A stretch of 64,000 nt of DNA from Aureispira sp964445645 (GTDB lineage Bacteria; Bacteroidota; Bacteroidia; Chitinophagales; Saprospiraceae): assembly GCA_964445645.1 (NCBI GenBank), contig CAYULH010000004.1, positions 1 through 64,000 of the forward strand. Reading direction: 5' to 3'. The notes under the pieces were generated by a model. That model saw only the letters and a program-made list of their open reading frames with translations. It ran no database searches and was not told the origin of the DNA. Below, one piece after another: positions 24,041 through 32,160 of this stretch. Each line of letters begins with the position of its first letter. Position 1 is the stretch's first letter. Both the position numbers and the translations under genes were made by a program.

Positions 24041-24091
24041 GGTGCAATAGCATTGCACCTTACATAGCAATAGCATTGCACCCTACATAGC
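24032..24091. terminator. Three-arm palindromic terminator overlapping stop codon
   Basis: Arm 24032-24048 is complementary to 24075-24091 at all 17 positions and to 24052-24068 at 16 plus one G-U. Two alternative hairpins are therefore possible, short (3-nt loop) or long. The adaptor stop codon TAG lies within the left arm. The convergent gene ends at 24096. Confidence 0.65.
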
Positions 24092-24095
24092 CCGT

Positions 24096-24605
24096 CTAAT
24101 AATACGTAAACGGAAAAGTGGGGTGCCAATTTTCATCAACCAGAGCAGAATAGCCCTCTGTGTGTTGCCCTTCCAATTGTAAACCCTCTATATCAAAGGC
24201 CAAGCCCCAAGCCACCCCTTGGTGTAAGTTTGCTGGTAGGTCTTGCAATAAACGGGCAGACATAGGATATGCCTGAAAATACAGGTGGTTCAAACTCCAT
24301 GTTCCCTCTGCTACCGCCTGCTCCTCCTCGGCCTGTATATGCTGCCACAAACCCGTTTGTGATTCCTCTATATACTGTGGTATTTTGTCTATAAGCTGCT
24401 CCAACAAAGCGGCTTGTTGGGGATGCGGATGCGTATCTGCATCGCCCCAAATAATCAGTTTAGTGGGTTTTGTCAAACCAAAATCCAAAGCACCTTCCCA
24501 AAAACCAGCCAAGCCAGCTTGCTTGTTCCGATTGGCTCGATACACCAATGGGCCAAACAAAGGATGTTCTTGTTGTGGTGTTTTCTTTCTAAAAAAGGAG
24601 AACAT
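24096..24605 (-). CDS. Hypothetical cytoplasmic protein
   Basis: The 169-residue protein starts MFSFFRKKTPQQ (basic amphipathic N-terminus). It has GFWEGALDFGL (about residues 31-41), the proline/histidine-rich HPHPQQAALLEQL and the acidic EEEQAVAEG, plus many aromatic residues near the C-terminus. No known domain is recognised. It is the last gene of a probable three-gene minus operon (25686-26171, nrnA, this gene), 6 bp after nrnA. Confidence 0.65.
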   Translation of the reverse strand: MFSFFRKKTPQQEHPLFGPLVYRANRNKQAGLAGFWEGALDFGLTKPTKLIIWGDADTHPHPQQAALLEQLIDKIPQYIEESQTGLWQHIQAEEEQAVAEGTWSLNHLYFQAYPMSARLLQDLPANLHQGVAWGLAFDIEGLQLEGQHTEGYSALVDENWHPTFPFTYY

Positions 24606-24611
24606 AATTGC

Positions 24612-25646
24612 TTATAATTGGATAACCAGCTCTTCGGTTAATGCTTCTTTATAATGGGTTCTGATGACGGTTCTAAACTGCTCAATGACCTCCTGAAATG
24701 GTTTCTTAACCGCCCCACCTGAAGCGTTTTTATGCCCGCCGCCATTGAAGTATGTAGAACACACCTCCTGCACCGAAAAATCGCCCTTGGAGCGCATCGA
24801 GAGCTTCACTATATCATGGCGTTCTGCAATGAGTACCGCACAACGAATTTTTCTTATTTTGAGAATAAAATTGACCACCCCTTCCAAATCCCCTCTTCGG
24901 ATGTTGTACGTTTTGTGATCGGCTTGTGACAGGGCTATAATGCCTGTATTGCAATCGTCCAAGTATTCCAAACGCTGCGAAATACAGAATCCCAACAAAT
25001 CAAAACGCTTAACGGTATAAGCATTGAACACCAAATCCGTCAATTTATTATTATCCACTCCACGCTCTAGCATATCGGCTACAATTCTAAACAAACGCGG
25101 CGAAGTTGCATAACGCAAACCGCCCGTATCGGTCAAAATTCCAACATAAAGCGCATTCAAAATATCGGTATTCAAGGCATCCAAATCGTCCAAAATTTCA
25201 ATAAACCGATAAATCAACTCACAGGTAGAACTGGCAGTGGTATCGGAAAACATGGCTTGGCAAAAATCATCTGGATCTAGGTGGTGATCAATCATTACCT
25301 TATACGCCTTGCTATCCCGTACAATGCTTTGCATTTGCTCCAAACGCCCCAAAGTATTGTAATCCAAAGAGAAAATAACATCTGCTTCTTGTACAATTTT
25401 TTTGGAGAACATTCGAGTATTTTCATAAACCAGAATCTGATCGAAATCCTTCATCCAATTTAGAAATTCGGGCATTTCTGTGGGCATGATAATAGTTAGG
25501 CGATGCCCCTTTTGCTGGAGGTAGTGGTACAAACCCAAGGAGGAACCCAAGGCATCACCGTCAGGATTGGCATGAGCCGTAATAACAATACGTTTGGGTG
25601 TAGCTAATAATTCGGCTAATTGATCTAAGTGCTGTTGAATGGCCAT
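24612..25646 (-). CDS. nrnA: DHH/DHHA1 phosphoesterase NrnA-like (oligoribonuclease/pAp phosphatase)
   Basis: The 344-residue protein has the DHH family motifs: ITAHANPDGDALGSSLGL (motif I with H and D ligands, about residues 23-37), IFSLDYN (motif II), MIDHHLDPD (the DHH, about 137-139), GILTDTGG (motif IV) and the DHHA1 signature FNGGGHKNASGG near the C-terminus. NrnA degrades nano-RNA 2-5 nt long and 3'-phosphoadenosine 5'-phosphate, the product of sulfonation. Cytoplasmic. Third-from-last in a minus operon, with a 39-bp gap after the upstream small gene. Confidence 0.92.
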   Translation of the reverse strand: MAIQQHLDQLAELLATPKRIVITAHANPDGDALGSSLGLYHYLQQKGHRLTIIMPTEMPEFLNWMKDFDQILVYENTRMFSKKIVQEADVIFSLDYNTLGRLEQMQSIVRDSKAYKVMIDHHLDPDDFCQAMFSDTTASSTCELIYRFIEILDDLDALNTDILNALYVGILTDTGGLRYATSPRLFRIVADMLERGVDNNKLTDLVFNAYTVKRFDLLGFCISQRLEYLDDCNTGIIALSQADHKTYNIRRGDLEGVVNFILKIRKIRCAVLIAERHDIVKLSMRSKGDFSVQEVCSTYFNGGGHKNASGGAVKKPFQEVIEQFRTVIRTHYKEALTEELVIQL

Positions 25647-25685
25647 AAGGACAAATTACAATAATGAGTATAAAATAGGTTGGGC

Positions 25686-26171
25686 TTAATTAGAGGATTT
25701 ATACATTTCGATAAGAGCATCAAACATAGAACGTGGAGCAGGCTGGCAACGATCTTTCTCCATCATCAAAAACACTTCTTCTGCACGAGCACGAGCATAG
25801 GCTTTTTCCATCTGAAATATCTTAACAGCCCCCTTAATTTGATTGGGATCGGCTAGTATAGCAATATCTTCTGGACGGGTCAAATCTCGATCCGCATCGC
25901 TAATTTGAAGACCAGTCATTACAATTTTATCTTCCTGACAATGGAACACCCGTACCGTGTCCTTGCTTCTATGCTGTAAGTAGTCTATGTTACTATAAAT
26001 TTTTTCTAGCACAATATCACTAAAAATATCTATAAGCTCATATACTTTTTCGCTTTCTGCCTCTTTGAGTTTTACCCACTCCTTTGCAGTAACATGATTA
26101 CTAGCCAAAAATTGAATAAAATCTTCCTCCAATACCTCTAATTCTTCTTTTTTTAAACGTCGAAATTTCAT
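25686..26171 (-). CDS. Small conserved Bacteroidota protein (possibly DUF6495)
   Basis: The 161-residue protein is helical and charged: MKFRRLKKEELEVLEEDFIQFLASN at the start (reported here only by position, residues 1-25) continues into a segment with many D/E/K, then DTVRVFHCQEDKIVMTGL and a C-terminal AEEVFLMMEKDRCQPAPRSM. It recalls small conserved proteins that open nrnA operons in Bacteroidota and which I think are called DUF6495, but this is memory only. No motif for activity. First gene of the operon with a -7 element at 26224-26231. Confidence 0.6.
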   Translation of the reverse strand: MKFRRLKKEELEVLEEDFIQFLASNHVTAKEWVKLKEAESEKVYELIDIFSDIVLEKIYSNIDYLQHRSKDTVRVFHCQEDKIVMTGLQISDADRDLTRPEDIAILADPNQIKGAVKIFQMEKAYARARAEEVFLMMEKDRCQPAPRSMFDALIEMYKSSN

Positions 26172-26223
26172 AGAAATGAATGTATAATGTCTATGTAAAC
26201 AAGTTCCCGATTATTTGATGCTG

Positions 26224-26231
26224 CAAAAGTA
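26224..26231 (-). promoter_or_regulatory. -7 element of the nrnA operon
   Basis: Minus-strand TACTTTTG (Bacteroidota consensus) 53 bp upstream of the first start codon (26171). Confidence 0.5.
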
Positions 26232-26384
26232 CACTTTTTCTAATGGCTAGGTGTACGAAAACAGAACTATTGGCAAAATCTATCCTCAACCAAGGCATTT
26301 TTTTACATTTTAAAGAAAAGATTTTTTTTATCTTTTGTGACTTTTCATTTTTGATGTTTTTTTGAACAAAAAAAATCTATTCGT

Positions 26385-26442
26385 TTGATTATCAGCAATT
26401 TAACCACAAAACACATTAAACTTATAATATACTGATAATCAA
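26385..26442. repeat. 11-bp inverted repeat in the divergent intergenic region
   Basis: TTGATTATCAG (26385-26395) and CTGATAATCAA (26432-26442) are exact inverted repeats separated by 36 bp. The same word pair recurs at 29572-29643. The rest of 26172-26538 is AT-rich with no ORF. Confidence 0.6.
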
Positions 26443-26538
26443 CAAAATACAACAAAAACCTCTTGGAGTAAATTTTGGCATCATTATAGGATATAATTAA
26501 TCAATACTATCAGATGATTTTATAAACAACATAACTCC

Positions 26539-26958
26539 ATGAACTATCTCAAAAAACTAACTTTTATTACTTTATTCTTAGCAATAGGAATAGTCAGTAG
26601 TATGGCACAAGCTAGTTTGACGTTTAATCAAACATTTTCTACGCTCAATGCGACCACTTTGGAGCTACAGTTGAATAGTGAAAATATTCAAGTCAAGCCT
26701 ACCAAGGGTTCTCGTATCATTGTAGAAGCAGCCGTAACACTTTCGTCCCCCAATTATAACTTATTAGAATTTATGCACAAATCGGGACGTTATGAACTCA
26801 AACAACAACTAGATACGAACCGAAAAGTATTGATTTTATCACTCAAACGCATAAATAGTGCAATGGTTATCAAAGGAGAAGAAATTCAAGAAACCATTAA
26901 TTATACTATTTATCTGCCCAATACTATAAAATACACTGCCGAAAAGGTAGAAGGTTAA
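26539..26958 (+). CDS. Small secreted protein, unknown
   Basis: The 139-residue protein has a signal peptide (VSSMAQ-A cleavage near residue 23), then a beta-rich mature part (ATTLELQLNSENIQVKPTKGS..IIVEAAVTLSS..LNYTIYLPNTI) resembling DUF4097/putative adhesin-like beta sandwiches in which LNSENIQVK is typical. Lacks a C-terminal T9SS signature, so likely periplasmic. A good terminator follows. Lies 96 bp downstream of the 26385-26442 inverted repeat. Confidence 0.65.
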   Translation: MNYLKKLTFITLFLAIGIVSSMAQASLTFNQTFSTLNATTLELQLNSENIQVKPTKGSRIIVEAAVTLSSPNYNLLEFMHKSGRYELKQQLDTNRKVLILSLKRINSAMVIKGEEIQETINYTIYLPNTIKYTAEKVEG

Positions 26959-26987
26959 CCGTCCTTAATCACATATCCATTTTTTCC

Positions 26988-27019
26988 CCTCTTCTTGATG
27001 ATTCAAGAAGAGGTTTTTT
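26988..27019 (+). terminator. Rho-independent terminator
   Basis: CCTCTTCTTGA-TGAT-TCAAGAAGAGG followed by six T. Perfect 11-bp stem after the small secreted protein gene. Confidence 0.88.
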
Positions 27020-27028
27020 ATTTCAACC

Positions 27029-27487
27029 CTATTCTTCCTCCAAAGGCACTAGATGCTGTTCCAATCCATCCTTGATTGGTTCTTCCTGAGGTTGGTTAGG
27101 AATCCAATAATAATAAAATACTATAAATAATGTACTCCATGCCCATATCATTGCCCCCCAACTCCAACGCACATCGGTCATAAAAAAGGCATATCCTAAC
27201 AGCATGACCACCAACGCACACAATAATTGGTACAAAAAAGATACATCTACATGATAGCGCAGCCATTGGCGTATAGCTGTCAAACGCATAAAACAAACCG
27301 CTATAATCAAGGCATTCATCAGGCTCCGCAAGCTCCAAACAGTAATAAAAGCCGACAATACCAATTGATGATCCATAATGCCACGCCACACCACCCACTC
27401 AATTTCATACCCCAATCTTCCACTGGCAAATGGCAAGAAATAAGTCCACCAGTAAATAACAAAAAAGAGATAAAAGAGATATTTCAT
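27029..27487 (-). CDS. Small polytopic membrane protein, unknown
   Basis: The 152-residue protein has about four to five hydrophobic segments with aromatic-rich turns (WWTYFLPFASGRLG; CWRYHVD-like RQWLRYHVD). No signature. It is 31 bp downstream of the PrsW-like gene and likely co-transcribed. Confidence 0.6.
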   Translation of the reverse strand: MKYLFYLFFVIYWWTYFLPFASGRLGYEIEWVVWRGIMDHQLVLSAFITVWSLRSLMNALIIAVCFMRLTAIRQWLRYHVDVSFLYQLLCALVVMLLGYAFFMTDVRWSWGAMIWAWSTLFIVFYYYWIPNQPQEEPIKDGLEQHLVPLEEE

Positions 27488-27518
27488 AATGCGTGTGGTA
27501 GGTTAGAATCAAAACAGT

Positions 27519-28217
27519 CTAATCCCCCCTAGTAGGAATATATTCACTGTGTTTTTTTAATAACAAGAAGGCTATTGCTAATCCTATTAATAGAAAATAC
27601 AATACAAAGGCTTCTCGCAGGCGCATAAAAATGAAGTAATCATATAGGCCGTGCAATAATACAGCACTACACAAACCTGTCCACAATAACCAAGCTTGCC
27701 CTTGGGTGACAAATTTGGCACGCCCTATAAAGTAGCCCATCACTACTGCAAAAATGGCATGTCCCGGCACTGCGGTTAGCATTCTCAACCATCCAATACG
27801 AAAAGCTGTGGTCATATCTTCGGGGCGAATCACCACGTATAAAATATTCTCCAAGGTAGCAAAGCCCATTCCCACCATAATAGCATAAACAATTCCGTCC
27901 ATAGGCTCATCAAACACCTTTTTGGGGAAAATATAATATCTTATAAATAGGTACTTGGCAAACTCTTCACTCAACGAAATGACAGCAAAAGCAAAGGTAA
28001 AAGTCACAAATGGGTCTTTTGCTGTGCCATAAATCCCCAAATCTCGCATTCCAAACAACTCCATCTGCAAGGCAGGATAAGTACTTATCATTCCAAAAAT
28101 AAAACACCAACTCAAGTACCACAAGGGTTCGCTATTGTGCCGATCGCGCCAATAAATATACAAGACAATCAAAAATCCAGGCAAAACAGACAATAACAGG
28201 AGAAGTACAATATCCAT
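27519..28217 (-). CDS. PrsW-like intramembrane protease
   Basis: The protein of about 232 residues (from the ATG at 28217) has eight hydrophobic segments. It shows the PrsW motifs: SLSEEFAKYLFIRY (EExxK), EPMDGIVYAIMVGMGFATLEN, and PGHAIFAVVMGYF with a conserved H. PrsW is a glutamate-type intramembrane protease, in Bacillus acting on an anti-sigma factor. An alternative in-frame ATG at 28256 would add 13 residues; the later ATG gives a natural first transmembrane start. The target here is unknown. Confidence 0.85.
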   Translation of the reverse strand: MDIVLLLLLSVLPGFLIVLYIYWRDRHNSEPLWYLSWCFIFGMISTYPALQMELFGMRDLGIYGTAKDPFVTFTFAFAVISLSEEFAKYLFIRYYIFPKKVFDEPMDGIVYAIMVGMGFATLENILYVVIRPEDMTTAFRIGWLRMLTAVPGHAIFAVVMGYFIGRAKFVTQGQAWLLWTGLCSAVLLHGLYDYFIFMRLREAFVLYFLLIGLAIAFLLLKKHSEYIPTRGD

Positions 28218-28317
28218 ATATAAATGAAGTTTAACTATATGTCTTGCAAGATACACAACTGCTGGTATATCGTTTCAGTAAATAGAATAGTTATTATAAG
28301 ATTGTATCCTAATCCTA

Positions 28318-29385
28318 TCAAAAAGTAGCCAACCACTGCTCTAATACTTGTTCTAGCCTAGCCGTAGAAGGTGGGGTGAGTGCAGGAGGTTTTAATTGAG
28401 ATAAGGCTTCTATTCCTGCTTTTATATCCAATTGGGCTTGCTCTTGGGTAATACAACGCCCTTGCTCTGCCAATCGTTGCGCCAAATATTCTTGTTCGGT
28501 TTGACCCGGTGTAGGAATGAGCAAAGGAGGCGCTACTTGCAAGGCAGCCAAATCGAGCAAGGTGCTGTAGCCCGAACGTGTAACGACCCATTGGCTTTGT
28601 GCAAATGCTGTTTGGAGCGCCGCCTGAGACATAAAATCTTGCTGGTAGAGCTGTGGGCCTATTTGCTCCAATTGTTGCCTGCTGGGCTTGCCCCGTACCA
28701 TTAAGCTCTTGTAGGGCAATGCTGATAATTGCTCCTTGAGCGCAGCTTCTAGGTATTGGCGTTGGGGTTCGGGGCCAGATAGCACGACTAGAATATCCCA
28801 TTGGTGGGGCAAGGGTGCTACTGCCGAAAAACGCGATATGGCCCCCAAGTACTGTGTATTGGGCAAGGGTGGATGCGCCAAACTACCGGCCAAATTATCT
28901 GCCCCTGCCCTATCGGGCACCCAGCAAGCATCAAACGCCCTAATCAAACGCTGGTGCAAGGCATTGACCAAGGGTGGCATAACCCAAGGCGGAAGTATCA
29001 AGTGCAACTGATGCCCCACAAAAACAGAAGGCACCTTGGCAGAGCGCAAACCATACCTATTGTCACTAATAATAGCATCAATCGCATACTTTTTGATCAT
29101 TGCTGCTGCTTGTTGCTTTTCGGCACGAATGGCCTTGAGCATTTGAGGAAGTTGCCGTGCGATATTCCACACCATATTACTGCTGGGATAACGAATATTA
29201 TAACTTGGCAGTTCTACCCAAGACAACTGTGGATAATGCGCCTTCCAGAGTGCCAATGCGGCTCCATCAGAGGCCAATACTACTTGTACCCCTTTTGCTT
29301 GCAAGGCATCAATAATAGGAATACAGCGCGTGGCATGTCCCAAACCCCAATTAAGTGCCGCTACCAGTATTGTTTTTTGCTTCAT
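28318..29385 (-). CDS. Glycosyltransferase, MurG/UGT-like fold
   Basis: The 355-residue protein (ATG 29385; another in-frame ATG at 29415 adds 10 residues) opens with VAALNWGLGHATRCIPI, the N-terminal glycine-rich loop of MurG-like GT-B glycosyltransferases, and has a C-terminal donor-binding half with VVTRSGYSTLLDLAAL and PTPGQTEQEYLAQ, matching the UDP-sugar site of the family. The function may be lipid or polysaccharide glycosylation. Cytosolic. About 100 bp upstream of the PrsW-like gene, likely the first of the minus-strand set. Confidence 0.85.
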   Translation of the reverse strand: MKQKTILVAALNWGLGHATRCIPIIDALQAKGVQVVLASDGAALALWKAHYPQLSWVELPSYNIRYPSSNMVWNIARQLPQMLKAIRAEKQQAAAMIKKYAIDAIISDNRYGLRSAKVPSVFVGHQLHLILPPWVMPPLVNALHQRLIRAFDACWVPDRAGADNLAGSLAHPPLPNTQYLGAISRFSAVAPLPHQWDILVVLSGPEPQRQYLEAALKEQLSALPYKSLMVRGKPSRQQLEQIGPQLYQQDFMSQAALQTAFAQSQWVVTRSGYSTLLDLAALQVAPPLLIPTPGQTEQEYLAQRLAEQGRCITQEQAQLDIKAGIEALSQLKPPALTPPSTARLEQVLEQWLATF

Positions 29386-29571
29386 AAGTGGCTTAATTTG
29401 AATAGAGTTATCCAAAAGTTATCTTAAACCTAAGATAGTTTTGGTAGAAACCGCAGGAGATTTACTATTTTTAAGCAATAGGAGTATACTTTTGGCGTTC
29501 TATATAAGCGGAAACTATTCCCAAATTCTATTATTCAAGTGTATTAATTCATCCTTACTTCGTTGGAAATC

Positions 29572-29643
29572 GTATCTAATTGATTATCAGTATATCACAG
29601 AAAATAGACCAAAGTCATAAAAGACTGATAATCAATTAGATAC
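29572..29643. promoter_or_regulatory. 20-bp perfect inverted repeat upstream of the small lipoprotein genes
   Basis: GTATCTAATTGATTATCAGT (29572-29591) and ACTGATAATCAATTAGATAC (29624-29643) are exact inverted repeats with a 32-bp spacer. Around them TACTTCGT/ACGAAGTA and a direct GTATTAATTCAT repeat occur near 29541 and 29690. The region 29416-29708 is AT-rich without an ORF. Could be a large operator or a leader structure. Confidence 0.7.
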
Positions 29644-29708
29644 AAGATGATTTTTTAGCTTTTTTATAAAAAAAGTAAAAAATCCACGAAGTATTAATTC
29701 ATATCATC

Positions 29709-29807
29709 ATGAAAAATTCAAGAAAGGTACTTTTAATGCTCGTAGCTATTGTGTTTGCCATAGGAATGACCGGTTGCAAGGCTGGTTGTGGTTGCCCTCA
29801 ATGGTAG
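29709..29807 (+). CDS. Tiny lipoprotein (32 aa)
   Basis: ATG at 29709 gives a 32-residue product with a basic start, a hydrophobic core (VLLMLVAIVFAIG) and the lipobox MTGC (C23), followed by the cysteine-rich KAGCGCPQW. The mature lipidated peptide would be only about ten residues with three cysteines. It is below common ORF length limits. The next gene (29904) has the same layout, which supports both as real. Confidence 0.6.
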   Translation: MKNSRKVLLMLVAIVFAIGMTGCKAGCGCPQW

Positions 29808-29903
29808 ATTCGTGTGCTATTGATTTGCCCCACAACCTAATCTTAATTTGCTTGTTTGTTTTTTTAGGCTTTAGAAGTACAAAAACATTAACACATATTC
29901 ATC

Positions 29904-30026
29904 ATGAAAGATTCTTTGAAAAAAATAACCATCTTGCTGGCTATTGCAGCATTCTTGACCTCTATTAGCAGTTGCCGTACACAGCAGGGCTGTCCCAACA
30001 ATTTTTCTATTGAAATTGGCAAATAG
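29904..30026 (+). CDS. Tiny lipoprotein (40 aa)
   Basis: ATG at 29904 gives 40 residues: a basic start, hydrophobic ITILLAIAAFL, lipobox SISSC (C24) and RTQQGCPNNFSIEIGK. Spacing of C and GCP resembles the first tiny lipoprotein and the 82-residue one at 58456. Role unknown. No terminator found between it and the M19-like gene at 30177. Confidence 0.6.
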   Translation: MKDSLKKITILLAIAAFLTSISSCRTQQGCPNNFSIEIGK

Positions 30027-30176
30027 AGCTTGACATGTTTTTGCAGTAGAGACACTAAAACCTACGTCTCTGCTACAAAAACACATTGGTCAATATTTCT
30101 AACGCATCCCAAATGCGTCCCAATAGCTCGCTCTTCTTGTTTTTTATTTAAATAGTAGATTTTTATCATTAGCACT

Positions 30177-31514
30177 ATGTTAAAAATATTAACATTATTA
30201 ACATGTTTAATGGGTGCTAATTTGCTTCTAGCGCAAGATTCGACTACACAAGAAATTCGCAGCTACATAGATATGCAAATGCACCCTACCATGCACGTTC
30301 CTTATAGCTTCTTTGGTAAGGGTTTTGAATTTTTTGAGGACAAAAAGCCGCCACACTTAAGCTATAGGCACCAGTTCAAAAACGTAAACTATGCCAATTA
30401 TTGGCAACAGAACGAAGGCGCAAGAATCATTGTAGCTGGCGCACTCACTACGGAATGGGTCAAAAGCCCTAAACGTGCCAAAAAGGTCATTCTACAACAA
30501 TTGGACTACATCCACAATTTTGCGGCAGCTCATGCCGATCAATTTGTAGTAGCCAAAAGCCCCGAAGAAGTCCGAACCTATTATCACACCACCAATAAGA
30601 CCATTATTGTCTTTTCTATAGAAGGTGCCAAAAGGCTTATCAATAGCCTAGAAGATGCCCAGTTTTGGGCCAATCAAGGGGTGGCCTTCATTACCCTCAT
30701 GCACTTGGTCGATTCGGAATATGGGAGCGCAGCCATTCGCCCCGGATTATTCACCACCCTGCTCAACCTAAAAGGGGCATTCAAAGCCAAGAAAAAAAGA
30801 CGACTCCAAGAAAAGGGCAAACAGGCCATACGGTGGCTCGCTCAAGCAGGCATTATGACCGACCTGACCCACATGGAGCAACAAACCCGAAAAGATGCCC
30901 TAGCTTTTATGCGCCACAACAACATTCCTCCGCTCTCTACCCACGATTGTTTCAAAGACATTCAAAATACGGCTCGTGCTATTAGCGGCGAGGATATTTT
31001 GGCCATTTATCAGTTGCAGGGATTGATGGCACTGCCCATTAGTGGCATAGAAATGCAATTGGATAAGCCCAGCAGTTATTATCAACAAAAAGAAGACAGC
31101 CTGACCAAAGCAGGTTGCCACTGTGCAGGTTCCATAGATTCTTATAAGTTTATGTATCAGGAGGTGCAAGCTTATATTGAGTCCAATGTGGGGGTAATTG
31201 TGGGCGATACGGCCCTTGCTTTTTCAGATTTGAGCGAAGCGGAAAAGGTAAAGTTTGCCCTCGGTTTTCAGAGCGATTTTAATGGTTGGCTCAATCACAG
31301 CCGCCCTAGAGTGGGCAAAAAAGGCTGCTACCCCATGGATCCCAACAAAACCTATGAAGCCATTGAACTGCAAGGCTTGGCGCATCCGGGTTTGTTGGCA
31401 TCGCAGTGGCGTTTGCTCGAAAAGGAGGGCGTAGATTTGCAGCCTATACAGCGTTCGGCCGAACGTTTTGTACAGCTTTGGGAGTATTTTAGGGCCAATA
31501 AAGGAACTTGGTAG
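30177..31514 (+). CDS. Secreted M19-like (membrane dipeptidase) amidohydrolase
   Basis: The 445-residue exported protein (signal peptide, cleavage near residue 20) has the M19/renal dipeptidase scaffold with ligands in divergent form: DMQMHP (N-terminal D/H), FSIEGAK (E), DLTHM (H), STHDC (H) and QSDFNGW (D). The classical HxD opening is DMQMHP here, so metal binding may differ. M19 enzymes hydrolyse dipeptides, including those of L,D-type. It is paralogous to 43237-44859. The product ends 24 bp before the convergent DUF1905 gene. Confidence 0.75.
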   Translation: MLKILTLLTCLMGANLLLAQDSTTQEIRSYIDMQMHPTMHVPYSFFGKGFEFFEDKKPPHLSYRHQFKNVNYANYWQQNEGARIIVAGALTTEWVKSPKRAKKVILQQLDYIHNFAAAHADQFVVAKSPEEVRTYYHTTNKTIIVFSIEGAKRLINSLEDAQFWANQGVAFITLMHLVDSEYGSAAIRPGLFTTLLNLKGAFKAKKKRRLQEKGKQAIRWLAQAGIMTDLTHMEQQTRKDALAFMRHNNIPPLSTHDCFKDIQNTARAISGEDILAIYQLQGLMALPISGIEMQLDKPSSYYQQKEDSLTKAGCHCAGSIDSYKFMYQEVQAYIESNVGVIVGDTALAFSDLSEAEKVKFALGFQSDFNGWLNHSRPRVGKKGCYPMDPNKTYEAIELQGLAHPGLLASQWRLLEKEGVDLQPIQRSAERFVQLWEYFRANKGTW

Positions 31515-31537
31515 GAGCTTATCAATGCTTGGGTCAG

Positions 31538-31837
31538 CTAAACATACAAGTCCACCTCAATTTCTTGCTCCAGTTTCAACCGTAATTTTTTTCTAATTTC
31601 GGCCTTGAGGGGCAACAAATAGGTGTCGAGTTTGGTATCAAACCAAATGGCTGTTTGCCATTGGACATTTTTAATGGAGGCGGTTATTTTCATTCGGCCC
31701 CAGCCCTCTTCTTGCCATTGCAGGTTTGCTCGAATCTCCTTGGAGATGGCTTTGGGTAAGGAGACAAAGTACCAGCTATTGGGGGCATTATGTTTCCAGA
31801 TTTTGGCGGGGTAGTGGTAGTGGATGGTGTGGGGCAT
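31538..31837 (-). CDS. DUF1905 domain-containing protein
   Basis: About 99 residues from the ATG at 31837. It includes the DUF1905 hallmark SWYFVSLPKAISKEI, GWGRMKITASI and TAIWFDTK, ending LPLKAEIRKKLRL. The domain is a small beta barrel of unknown function, common near YdeI-like proteins. An in-frame ORF continues upstream to 31969, but that part runs through REP-like hairpins and is unlikely to be translated. Confidence 0.8.
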   Translation of the reverse strand: MPHTIHYHYPAKIWKHNAPNSWYFVSLPKAISKEIRANLQWQEEGWGRMKITASIKNVQWQTAIWFDTKLDTYLLPLKAEIRKKLRLKLEQEIEVDLYV

Positions 31838-31843
31838 GGGTTT

Positions 31844-32155
31844 GGGCAGGGCTGTTAAGTTCTGATTATTGATGATGCAAATTGTAAACCCCGAAGGGGT
31901 GATATTATTATAGCTTTGTTTGCAAAGCGTATTTTTGAACCCTGAAAGGGTGATATTATTAATATACAAGGTGATAATGACATCCCTTCGGGATTTAAAG
32001 GCATTTCATAGACATTATTACTACTATAATGCCATCCCTTCGGGATTTTTTCCAACAATATTCAGAGGAATTTTCTAGAACTTAACAGCCCTACCCTTCG
32101 GGGTTTTTCCAGCAGCATTCAGATTAGTTTTTTCCAGAACTTAACAGTCCTGCCC
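31844..32155. repeat. 312-bp segment with inverted ends and REP-like hairpins
   Basis: The ends are inverted repeats: GGGCAGGGCTGTTAAGTTCT at 31844-31863 and AGAACTTAACAGTCCTGCCC at 32136-32155 (another, AGAACTTAACAGCCCTACCC, at 32077-32096). Inside are short hairpins: ACCCC-GAA-GGGGT (31888-31900), GCTTTG/CAAAGC (31913-31928), ACCCT-GAA-AGGGT (31939-31951), ATCCC-TTC-GGGAT (31982-31994 and 32034-32046) and an imperfect one near 32093-32104. It lies between the DUF1905 start and the serine-protease stop. Confidence 0.8.
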
Positions 32156-32160
32156 AAACA

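Noticed and set aside
31838..31969. N-terminal extension of the DUF1905 gene
   Set aside because: It reads through REP-like hairpins and repeated ends; the ATG at 31837 fits the domain start.
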